From the NCBI GenBank assembly GCA_003152255.1, contig PLZT01000238.1, positions 1 through 11,295 on the forward strand: 11,295 bases of DNA, written 5' to 3'. Both the position numbers and the translations under genes were made by a program. Shown here one piece after another: positions 1 through 7,700 of this stretch. The DNA comes from Methylocystaceae bacterium. GTDB lineage: Bacteria > Pseudomonadota > Alphaproteobacteria > Rhizobiales > Beijerinckiaceae. Each line of letters begins with the position of its first letter. The stretch's first letter is position 1. The notes under the pieces are model-generated. The model searched no databases. It saw only the letters and a program-made list of their open reading frames with translations, and was not told the DNA's origin.

Positions 1-60
1 ACGCGACGGCTATTAGCAGTAACGTGTTTGGTCAAAGACTTGTCGCTTACAATAGCGTGT

Positions 61-70
61 GGGGGGAGAA
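61..70 (+). promoter_or_regulatory. Ribosome binding site deciding the start of the fusion gene
   Basis: GGGGGGAGAA ends five bases before the ATG at 76. This supports the ATG over the in-frame TTG at 28. A TACAAT hexamer at 48-53 resembles a -10 box (5 of 6 to TATAAT) and would put transcription start close to base 60, also downstream of the TTG. No good -35 box lies at standard spacing, so the promoter part is weak. Confidence 0.5.
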
Positions 71-75
71 TTGCG

Positions 76-2292
76 ATGAGCGGTATCGATAGTTTCAATG
101 CGGAGCAACGGCGAGCCGCTGTGCAGACGCAAAGTAATGTGGTTCGACCAAATGATCTATTCAAGGGAGAGGAAGAACAAAAAATCAAGGTTGCCATAGT
201 TGGCGGGGGGCCAGGCGGCCTGTTCACCGCGTGGCATCTTGAGGCGAAAGCCGGAACTGAGTGCGATATCACGATTTTCGAAGCCACCGGCAGGGCCGGC
301 GGGAAGATCGTCACGGGACAATTTCCCGGCGCGGGTCCGTATGAAGCCGGGGTGGCCGAGATTTACGATTATTCCCGACATGGCCCCGATCCATTACGCG
401 ACCTGATCGTCAAAGATCTAGGACTTGAGATTAAGCATATTGCGGGTGGTCCTTGTGTGATCGGAGATAAAATTATTTTGACGTCCGACGATTTGGCTGA
501 GCACTTCGGCGAAAAGACGCGGGACGAAGTTGAAGCGTTCCGTTCGCGTTGCGCCGATATGCTTAGTCCAGAGGGGTTTTATATGTCGGTCGCCGAGGCG
601 GACAATGCCCATCCCTGGGGCGCGATTTCCGGGGAGGCGCTCCTCAAACGCGAGCTGCGCGACGAAACCGCCCGGCACTACGTGCGGACCATGGCGCACA
701 GCGACGTGGCGGCGCCGCCGCACAAGACCAACGGACTGAATTTCTTAAAGAACGTATTGATGGACCTGGACGGCTACATGGACATCTTCTCCGTCGTCGG
801 AGGCAACGAACAGATCGTCCAGGGGCTCTTGAAGGAAATCGGCGCCGAGATTCGACTAAATTCAAACGTTCGAGCGGTGACGCCGCTTTCCGACGGCGGA
901 TACCGTCTGGAGATCGACGCCAACGGCCATCGCGAAACGGCGATCTTCGATTACGTCGTGCTCGCGCTGCCTCTAACCGCCCTTTCGATGATCCATTGGC
1001 GTTCCATGGCGTTGCGGGAGGCCATCGACAAACACCTCGCGCATTTTGATCGGCCAGCTCATTATCTGCGCGCCACTCTCCTGTTCGAACGGCCTTTTTG
1101 GCGCGAGCACATCCCCGCTGATTGGTGGATGATGGACGCTTTCGACGGGTGCTGCGTGTACGACGAGAGCATACGACACGATCCTCGCAGCTTGGGTAAG
1201 CTCGCATTTCTGATCGCTGGAAACGCGGCGCTGGGTCTCGCCAATGCAACGGATGAACGTATCGAGCAACTCTGCCTTGACGCTTTGCCGCTGCAACTGG
1301 CCGAAGGCCGGGAGCTTCTCATCGATCGGCGAATCCACCGCTGGATGGCTTCGGTCAACGCCATCCCCTCGGGGTGGCCGGTGCGGCGACGCGCTGAAAA
1401 CCATCGTCCCGATGTGGATGGACTCCCGGGGATCATCATCGTCGGCGACTACCTGTTCGACTCGACCCTGAATGGCGTGATGGATTCGGCGGACGCGGGC
1501 ACGGACTTAATCCTCGCCGACTTGCTTCGACTGCGTCACGCCGCGGCAGCGACCAGCAATGGCGTAATCAAGGGGCAACTCTGGTCCAAGGCCGCCGCGA
1601 CCGAGTTCATGCTGGAGCGATTCTTTCCGGTCGAGGCTCTCGCCGACATGATCGGGATCACTTGGGGTTTGAGGCGCGGGGCCAAAATCCTGCACGTCGG
1701 CTCGGCTTCGGGACGAACGGTTCAGGGATTGCGCGCGCTGGGGTTCGATGCTTTCGGGGTCGAGAGCAATCGCCTTGCTCACGTCGCGACGCCGCCGACT
1801 GTCGGACACCACAATCGCCAATGCGAGCTGACCAATCTGCCCTTCGCGGACCGGGAGTTCGACCTGGTGATCGAGACGGGCCTATGCCGCTTGACAAGGC
1901 CGGATGCAGTCCGCGCGATTCAGGAAATCCGTCGTGTTTCTAAATGCGGCATGGTGCTCGGGTCGGTGACGACCGATTTGTCCATCGATCTCATCGAGCG
2001 CCACAATCTTCTTGAAGGCGTGCGGATGTTGGGATCTCGATGGGACTGGTCGGAAAAGCTCTATGCCGCCGGCTTCGTCCATGCGCTGATGGCCGACCCC
2101 TCGCGCCTCGAGGACGTCTGGAAACGAGCCGTGGCCATGGGCGCGGGTCCGGGTCACTGGTACGAAGACGCGGAGGCGATTCTATTCTGTTTCTACCAGC
2201 CCGGCGCGATCGTGTCCGTGGAGACGCCTGCCCAGGCGGAGATCGACGGCTTCGTCGAGACGCCTGAGCTGGTCGCCAAGGCCACCGCATGA
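76..2292 (+). CDS. FAD-dependent amine oxidase-like / SAM-dependent methyltransferase fusion protein
   Basis: A 738-residue protein with two enzymatic parts. Residues about 37-490 look like an FAD-dependent amine oxidase/protoporphyrinogen oxidase-type flavoprotein: an N-terminal Rossmann motif GGGPGG (43-48), an acidic residue ending beta-2 (E69), the following GRAGGK (72-77), and a C-terminal FAD-contact segment beginning VGDYLFDSTLNG (456-467). Residues about 520-650 look like a class I methyltransferase: the SAM loop HVGSASG (540-546), acidic E563 at the end of the next strand, and LPFADREFDLVIE (588-600). The ATG at 76 is chosen because a purine-rich GGGGGGAGAA lies five bases upstream; an in-frame TTG at 28 would add 16 residues with no family-like sequence. 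There is no signal peptide, so it is probably cytoplasmic. The gene lies 47 bases upstream of the next one and is probably co-transcribed. The substrate is unknown; amino-acid-, amine- or secondary-metabolite-type chemistry is inference. The domain assignments are fairly secure and the precise function is not. Confidence 0.8.
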   Translation: MSGIDSFNAEQRRAAVQTQSNVVRPNDLFKGEEEQKIKVAIVGGGPGGLFTAWHLEAKAGTECDITIFEATGRAGGKIVTGQFPGAGPYEAGVAEIYDYSRHGPDPLRDLIVKDLGLEIKHIAGGPCVIGDKIILTSDDLAEHFGEKTRDEVEAFRSRCADMLSPEGFYMSVAEADNAHPWGAISGEALLKRELRDETARHYVRTMAHSDVAAPPHKTNGLNFLKNVLMDLDGYMDIFSVVGGNEQIVQGLLKEIGAEIRLNSNVRAVTPLSDGGYRLEIDANGHRETAIFDYVVLALPLTALSMIHWRSMALREAIDKHLAHFDRPAHYLRATLLFERPFWREHIPADWWMMDAFDGCCVYDESIRHDPRSLGKLAFLIAGNAALGLANATDERIEQLCLDALPLQLAEGRELLIDRRIHRWMASVNAIPSGWPVRRRAENHRPDVDGLPGIIIVGDYLFDSTLNGVMDSADAGTDLILADLLRLRHAAAATSNGVIKGQLWSKAAATEFMLERFFPVEALADMIGITWGLRRGAKILHVGSASGRTVQGLRALGFDAFGVESNRLAHVATPPTVGHHNRQCELTNLPFADREFDLVIETGLCRLTRPDAVRAIQEIRRVSKCGMVLGSVTTDLSIDLIERHNLLEGVRMLGSRWDWSEKLYAAGFVHALMADPSRLEDVWKRAVAMGAGPGHWYEDAEAILFCFYQPGAIVSVETPAQAEIDGFVETPELVAKATA

Positions 2293-2339
2293 GGCGTGAG
2301 CGTAAATTGCCGTGATGTCATTGAGTAGGAGGGGCTGAC

Positions 2340-3230
2340 ATGGATAATACCTTGCTGGAGCGCGAACAATCAATCCTCGACATGCAGGCGTGGCGGGGCG
2401 TCTTTCAAGAGCGGGCTGACGCCGGCGATGGAGAAGCGATCGTCATCAAGGAGCCGCGCGACGTCACGGCGGTCTTGACGCCCGTCGACGCGAAAGAGCT
2501 CGTCGGAAGCACCAGTCGCCTGGGTCCGGACGCGTTCGAAATAGTCTGGATGCCGTCCCCGGCCGGCGACCTCCCGAACGCGGAATGCGAGGCGGAGTCG
2601 TGGTTCAATCGGGCGACGACGCCGCGCCGGCGCTCGATCGTTCGGGCCGGAACTCGCACGGCTCGGGTGTTCTGGTGCGAGGGGAGGGCGCTTATCTACT
2701 GCAAGGCGGCCCAGTTGCACGACACGCTGGACGGAGTCGTCCGTTTCGCGCTGACGGAACGCGAAACCGTCACGCTCGAACGGGGGATGAAGACGCTTTG
2801 GGCCACCATCGACGAAGACAAGTCGCTGACGCACGCCGTGACCTCTGGGCAGCAAAAACGGCAAAAGCACGTCAACAAGATGACCGAGCTGGTGGTTCAG
2901 ATGAAGTCTGGTCAAATGAGGATCGAGACCGCCCTCGAGCAGCTCGACCCGACGCTCGCCGAACCTTCCAAGCGGCTTTACGGCGAGTTGGCGATAGCGG
3001 CGGGGCTGTATGATCGCGCGCCGCGGCTCGGCGAACCCGTTCAGTTCGCGTCGGATCATTACGAGCTGGCCAACACCCGCCTGATCGAAGCGAAAAACGC
3101 CTCGGCGGAGCGGACAAACAGCTTGATCGGACACATATTGGAGAGCCTGATCATCGTGCTGTTGATCGGTGAGCTTGCGGCGCTCCTCTATGAAATTCAC
3201 ATGTTTTACGACTTCTCCGCGGGGCCCTGA
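2340..3230 (+). CDS. Unrecognised protein with a single C-terminal membrane segment
   Basis: A 296-residue protein that I cannot assign to a family with confidence. It has no N-terminal signal. Residues 1-250 are soluble and charged, with a helical, lysine/glutamine-rich middle. Residues about 266-284 form one hydrophobic segment that contains two glutamates (E268, E278) and is followed by a tail of only about a dozen residues, as in a tail-anchored protein. The end, with its ILESLIIVLLIGE pattern, recalls the C-terminus of the DUF155/RMD1-type family (often LEW followed by a hydrophobic stretch and E). The N-terminal half does not match that family clearly, so this is only a suggestion. The start is supported by a strong AGGAGGGG (2327-2334) five bases upstream of the ATG. 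The gene follows the oxidase-methyltransferase fusion after 47 bases in the same direction, suggesting one operon. A role in localising or partnering the fusion enzyme at the membrane is inference. Confidence 0.75.
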   Translation: MDNTLLEREQSILDMQAWRGVFQERADAGDGEAIVIKEPRDVTAVLTPVDAKELVGSTSRLGPDAFEIVWMPSPAGDLPNAECEAESWFNRATTPRRRSIVRAGTRTARVFWCEGRALIYCKAAQLHDTLDGVVRFALTERETVTLERGMKTLWATIDEDKSLTHAVTSGQQKRQKHVNKMTELVVQMKSGQMRIETALEQLDPTLAEPSKRLYGELAIAAGLYDRAPRLGEPVQFASDHYELANTRLIEAKNASAERTNSLIGHILESLIIVLLIGELAALLYEIHMFYDFSAGP

Positions 3231-3245
3231 GCGCCCGGAGGGCGC
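3231..3245. terminator. Short GC hairpin between convergent genes (possible terminator)
   Basis: GCGCCC (3231-3236) pairs with GGGCGC (3240-3245) around a three-base loop, directly after the stop codon of the plus-strand gene and 40 bases from the end of the convergent bcsS-like gene. The position suits a bidirectional transcription end, but no T-run follows on either strand, so it is not a classical intrinsic terminator. Confidence 0.3.
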
Positions 3246-3285
3246 CCAGCGGATTCGCGCGGCTTCAAGAGCAAGGTCGGCGCGG

Positions 3286-4122
3286 TTAGAACCGCACCGA
3301 CGTATCGAGCATGAAATAAGCGCCAGGACCAAGGAACCTATCATGAACATAACCGCTGGCGAGCGTCACTTGAAGCGGACCGATCTCGTCCAACGTCAAA
3401 TGCGCGCCCACTTTCCAAACCCGGTCGTGAATATCGCTCGAGAAGACGCCCTGCGGTCCAAGATAGATTTTTCCCACGCTGAGATGGTCGCCTATGGCGA
3501 CATTGTTGAAGAGGAGATAGCCGGGCCTCATGTCGATATGCGCGGTGTCAAAGGCCGTGGTGAAAGAAGCATAGGTATAAAACATGGTCTGGTCGGTGGG
3601 GTGCGCATCGAGTTCCCAGACAGTCTTGAAGCCCCAAGCGGTTCCCTGGACCTTATTGGTTGGATCGGGGTAGGAAAGGCTGTCATGCAGGTAGGCGGCG
3701 CCCAAAAATCCCATCAAGGACCATCGCTCCGTCACCCACTGGTAGCCCAGCAAAATATCCACTCCGGGTTCGTAACCGGTAATCTTTCCGATCTGGCCGA
3801 TCTGGTCGAGCCCGTTAGGGAGTTGCGCGCCTATGAGTTCCGATCCCGTGAGGGGATAATTGTATCCCGAGTAGCCAAAGCCGATGCGCGTGCGCACTCC
3901 GGATTCGTCCAAGGAGCCCTTGAGCGCCCCCGTGCCTTGGACAAAGACGCCCCAATTGCCCCGCGTGGTCGCCTCGGACTCCGTCTCCAACTCGAAACGC
4001 GGCCCCTCGGCGGCTTGCTCCTGGAAGCCGTTCGCGGATACGGCCGCGTCCGCGGCAAAGGCCTTGGAGCCGAGCATGCAGGCCGTAACAACCAACAAAC
4101 TAAAGCACTTGTGTCTAAGCAT
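3286..4122 (-). CDS. bcsS: BcsS-like outer-membrane beta-barrel protein (cellulose biosynthesis protein BcsS family)
   Basis: A 278-residue exported protein resembling the alphaproteobacterial BcsS family, which is annotated with cellulose biosynthesis and predicted to sit in the outer membrane; its exact role is not settled. A signal peptide occupies residues 1-23 (MLRHK, hydrophobic core, then KAFA before AD). The mature part is made of alternating, aromatic-rich strands with family-like blocks: LDESGVRTRIGFGYSGY, a GYQWVTERWSLMGFLGAAY stretch, PDPTNKVQG, TYASFTTAFDT, WKVGAHLT, and a final GAYFMLDTSVRF ending in phenylalanine, the usual outer-membrane barrel C-terminus. The start is the ATG at 4122, with GGAGG five bases upstream; an upstream in-frame ATG at 4152 would add ten residues before the signal peptide. 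The signal contains VTAC (C15), a lipobox-like match, so lipidation cannot be ruled out, but the barrel ending favours ordinary cleavage. No cellulose synthase genes are visible nearby. Family assignment rests on recalled sequence patterns. Confidence 0.75.
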   Translation of the reverse strand: MLRHKCFSLLVVTACMLGSKAFAADAAVSANGFQEQAAEGPRFELETESEATTRGNWGVFVQGTGALKGSLDESGVRTRIGFGYSGYNYPLTGSELIGAQLPNGLDQIGQIGKITGYEPGVDILLGYQWVTERWSLMGFLGAAYLHDSLSYPDPTNKVQGTAWGFKTVWELDAHPTDQTMFYTYASFTTAFDTAHIDMRPGYLLFNNVAIGDHLSVGKIYLGPQGVFSSDIHDRVWKVGAHLTLDEIGPLQVTLASGYVHDRFLGPGAYFMLDTSVRF

Positions 4123-4319
4123 TCCGGCCTCCATCAGCCAACTTCGAAGCACACTCTATTTATGATGGGTGAGAATCAACGGCCAAGCAAGCAATTTTGG
4201 TCTCGCCACGCCAACTTTGGCGCCAAGTGTGACATTTTTGCCATACTTCGTCCGACCACCATTCTGAAACGCGGCATTTTATTCTTTGCCTCGGTGAGGC
4301 CAACAAAAGGAGAAGCATT
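4123..4319. promoter_or_regulatory. Divergent intergenic region with a TTGGCGCCAA palindrome
   Basis: This 197-base, comparatively AT-rich region lies between the bcsS-like gene (minus) and the small exported protein gene (plus) and must hold both promoters. It contains three alternating half-sites, GCCAA (4210-4214), TTGGC (4217-4221) and GCCAA (4222-4226); the last two form the perfect palindrome TTGGCGCCAA at 4217-4226. On the minus strand TTGGCC, a 16-base gap and CATAAA near 4160-4190 could serve as a weak promoter for bcsS. On the plus strand CATACT (4242-4247) is a possible but poor -10 box. No sigma-54 GG-N10-GC arrangement was found. The regulator is unknown. Confidence 0.4.
4128..4132 (-). 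promoter_or_regulatory. Ribosome binding site deciding the bcsS-like start
   Basis: On the minus strand GGAGG lies five bases before the ATG at 4122. It falls inside the extended reading frame that would begin at 4152, so the shorter product, starting directly with a signal peptide, is preferred. Confidence 0.65.
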
Positions 4320-4697
4320 ATGCGCAACCCGAGCATAATCTTGGTTGTAGCCGCCATGACTGTGGCTTCATCGGCGAAAGCCCAAACAGCCTTTAGTGAC
4401 GACCAAATTCGAAGCGCCTTGGTCGGCAACACCATTTCCGGGCAGGAGTCCGGAGAGTCCTATGTCGAATTCCTGCGGCCGGACGGGCGCATCGACGGCA
4501 TGGGCGCCGATGGCCGTTACACCGGCCACTGGGTCATCTCGCGCGGCCGAATGTGCATGAGCTACGATGAGGAGGACGGCAAGGCGACCCCTTGGGATTG
4601 CGCCCGAGTGGTCGCTCAAGGCGATAGAGTCATTTGGGTGGATCAGGGCGAAAAGTCCTATTCCGCCCTGAGCCGCGGCAACCCGAGAAACCTCTGA
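4320..4697 (+). CDS. Small exported protein of unknown function
   Basis: A 125-residue protein with a clear signal peptide: MRNPS, a hydrophobic core to about residue 17, and cleavage probably after SAKA (residue 21), leaving a mature periplasmic or secreted domain of about 104 residues. The mature part has a compact pattern: a helix-like start (FSDDQIRSALVGNTISG), then short strands with glycine turns (YVEFLRPDGRIDG, GRYTGHWVISRGRMCMSY, TPWDCARVV, DRVIWVD). Two cysteines, in the MCMSY and WDCARV blocks, could form a disulphide. The layout resembles small alphaproteobacterial exported proteins such as those labelled DUF995-like, but I cannot confirm membership. GGAG (4309-4312) within AAAAGGAGAAG lies seven bases before the ATG, a good ribosome binding site. 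It is divergent from the bcsS-like gene and convergent with the ATPase gene. Its composition and start look like a genuine gene. Confidence 0.75.
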   Translation: MRNPSIILVVAAMTVASSAKAQTAFSDDQIRSALVGNTISGQESGESYVEFLRPDGRIDGMGADGRYTGHWVISRGRMCMSYDEEDGKATPWDCARVVAQGDRVIWVDQGEKSYSALSRGNPRNL

Positions 4698-4773
4698 GCG
4701 TCCAAGATCTTCATCACGGCGGGCGCTGAAAAGCCCCGCGGGATGCAGCGCCGCGCGATGTCGCCGCCGCGCC

Positions 4774-7700
4774 TCACAGCGCGATCACATCCACGTCCGC
4801 CTCCGGCAATTCGCTGGCGATGCGGGCGACATGTTGGTGGTGCGTGAAGACGATCGCCTGCCGCGCGCGGCCGAATTGGGCGAGAAGGCCGAGCGCGCAA
4901 GCGGTTCTGGTCTCGTCGAAACTCGCCAAGAGATCGTCGCCGATGAAGGGCAAGGGCTCCGCCGCGCGCAGCTCCAGCAAGGCGAGGCGTAGCGATAGAA
5001 ACAGTTGATCGCGCGCGCCCTCGCTCATGCCGGCGACCGGCACACGGGCGCCGTTTTCGCGAAGGCCGACCAGCATCGGCGTGTCGTCATTGTCGTAATC
5101 GGCGCCGAGCGCCTGGAAGGCGCCGTCGGTGGCGATGGCGAAAAGCGCGGAGGCTCTTGTCAGCAGCGGGTCTTGCACGGCGGCGCGATGACGCTCGATC
5201 GCCTTCGCGGCCAGCCGCGCCGCGCTCGCCCGCGCCAGCCAGCGGCTCGCGACGTCGATCAGCGCCGCGCCCGCCTCGGCCTTGTTCTGCGCGGCGCTGG
5301 CGGCGTCGCGGCCCGCCGCGAGGGTTTCTCGCGCGCGGCTTGCTTCGTGCAGATTGGTCTGCGCGTTCGCGATGTCGTTGACGATCTGTTGGCGGGCGAT
5401 TTTGAGCCGCTCGATCTCGCTGGGCAGCAGATCGAAATCGAGATCGGCCTGCTCGCGGCGCAGCGCGTCCTCGTCGAAGCCGTCGCCGCTCTCGGCGAGG
5501 TCGCGGGCGATGGCGGCGAGTTCGTCGTTGAGGCTGGAGCGTCGCTTTAGTCGGTCGAAAGCGGGGGGGAGGGGCGCCGATTCGTCGAGACCGAGCTTGG
5601 ACCGCGCCGCGCCGAGCCGTTCATGCGCGCCGGCGCGCCGTTGTGCGAGCTTGGCGCCCGCCGATGCGCGTTTATGCGCGTTTTTGCGCAGCGTTTCGCG
5701 CTGCTCGTGGGCGCGCCGCGCCTCGGCGAGGCGCCCGCTCAAAATGTCCAGCGCCTCGCGGGAGGGCCGCTCGCGAAGGTCGGCCGCCGCGAGCGCGACG
5801 AGTTCCGCCACTTGCGTTTCGAAGGCGGAAATGTCGTCCCGCATCGTGGCGATACGATGTTGTTCATCCTCGAATTTCGATTTTTGCAACGGCACGCCGC
5901 GCCAGACGGTCAGCGCCGCCTCGGCCTGCGCCGGGCTTTCGTCGGGGCGCCCGCCAAGTCCAATCGCCACGAGCGCATTTGGCCAGGCGGCGAGGAGACG
6001 TTCGCTCTCTTGGGCGACGCGGGCGCGGCTCTCTTTTGCCCGCGCGAGCGCGTCTATCGCTTTGTCCCGCAAGGCCGTTCCGGCGCGCGCCTCGGTCCAG
6101 CCGGCCTGCAAGAGATCGACGCTCGCGCGGGCGTGCTTGTAGAGCGCCTCGATCGGCAGGGCGGCGTCGGCGGCGGCGCCTATGTCTTCGATGAGCCGCG
6201 TCAAGGCGGCGCGTTGCCCGCCCAGCTTTTGGGCGAGCGCCTCGCGTTCGAGCGCCTGTTCGGCGAGGCGCGCGCGGCGGCGCGAAAGGTCGCCCACCCG
6301 CTCCAGCCAGGCGGTCATGGCTCGCGGCGCGCTCGGCGCGATCCCGGCGCGTTCCCACAACGTCGCCCACTCCGCTTGCGCGGCGCGTCGGCGGGCGGCG
6401 AGTTCGTCCCGCGCGGCCGCGAGCTTTTCAAACGCGCGCTGCTCCGCCGCCTTGCGCTCGCGCGCCGCCTCGATGCGGGCGCAGCGTTCGGCGTTCGAAA
6501 GCAGCAGATCGGCGACGGCGTCGACATCGCGCTCGGCGTCGCCCAGCGCCGCGAAAGCCTCGCGTCTTGGCGAGGGCTCGCCGTCGAGCGCCGCGCCGAG
6601 GCGCGAATGGGCCTCGTCGCGTTTGGCGCGCGCGGCGCCAAGGTCCTCGCGCGTCAGGGCGGCGCCCGCTCGCGACAAGGCGGCGATGTCGTCCTCGATC
6701 GTCGCCAGCCGCGCCCGCACGGCCTTGGCCTCGGCGCTCGCGCGCTTTTCCTCTTCGTCCAGCGCGTCAAATGTTTGGCGCGCGGTTTCCACATCCGCTG
6801 CGTCGGGGAGCGCGAGCCGCGCCAGCGCTTCGATGTCGCCGGCGCTCGGATCGAGCCTTGCCGCCTCCTCGGCCAAGCGGCCGCGCTCGAGCGATTCCGC
6901 GAGACTCTCGCGGCGCAGCCGTTCGGCGTCGGCGGGAATATCGGAGAAGGCGTGTAGTCGTTGCAAGAGCGGCGCGGGATCGGGGCAAGAGCCGTGTTTC
7001 GCGCGGGCTTGCTCGAGGTCCCGCAGCTCCCGCTCCGCGGCCGTCAGGGCGTTGTCCGCCTCGGCGAGACGCCGTTCGACGTCGCGGCGCGCGCCGATCA
7101 ATTCGCGCGCCAGGGCCAGCGCGGGGTCCGAGGGTTGGCGCGCCAGAAGCTCCTCCACCGAGGCGAGGCCGAGCCGGCTCGCCGCTTCGCCAAGCGCGGC
7201 GCGCGCGATGCGCGCGGATTCGCCACGCCTCGGCAAATCGTCCTCGGCCTTGCGCACGGCTCCGAGTTTTTCGCGCAACGCGTCGATCTTGCCGCCGATT
7301 TCGAGCAAGGGCTCGTCGACCATCAGCGCCGCGATCGCCGCCGCGCCTTCGGCCTCGTCGAGTTGCTGGTCGGCGAGCTCTTTTTCGACGCCGGTCGCCT
7401 CGTCATGCGCGTCGCGCCACGACGCCAAAGTGTCGGCGTCCACGTCGGGCAGATCGGCAAGGCTGGCGACCTCCGCGCGAAGACTGTCCAGCCGGCGCAG
7501 TTTCGACGCCGTGCGCAGGGCGCGCTCGCGGCGAGCGAGGTCGCGCCCGATCCTGTCGTGCTCTTCGCCGAGCGATTGGCGTTTTGCTTGCGCCTCCTTG
7601 ACCGCGTCCTCGGCCGCCGCCAGAGCGTCCGCGGTGACGATGGCCTCGCGCAAATGTCTTTCGGCCTCCTGATGCTGGTCGAGCGCCGCGTAAAACTCCT

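Noticed and set aside
28..75. TTG-initiated extension of the fusion gene
   Set aside because: It adds 16 residues with no family-like sequence and overlaps a possible -10 box, while a good ribosome binding site precedes the ATG at 76.
2370..3350. A 326-codon open frame on the minus strand opposite the membrane-anchored protein gene
   Set aside because: It is arginine-rich with no recognisable domain or good start; the plus-strand gene has a strong ribosome binding site and a membrane segment.
4210..4247. Sigma-54 promoter near the TTGGCGCCAA palindrome
   Set aside because: The required GG-N10-GC spacing is not met: the position ten bases after GG reads GA.
3169..4338. A 389-codon open frame on the plus strand across the bcsS-like gene
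   Set aside because: It is a mirror of the bcsS-like gene, lacks domain features, and overlaps the ends of two better-supported genes.
4698..4773. Intrinsic terminator between the small exported protein gene and the ATPase gene
   Set aside because: A GCGGG/CCCGC pairing is present, but the stem is interrupted and no T-run follows on either strand.
5623..7672. Long plus-strand open frames opposite the ATPase gene (444 and 496 codons)
   Set aside because: They are expected by-products of high-GC coding on the other strand; their translations are low-complexity and rich in arginine, alanine and serine.
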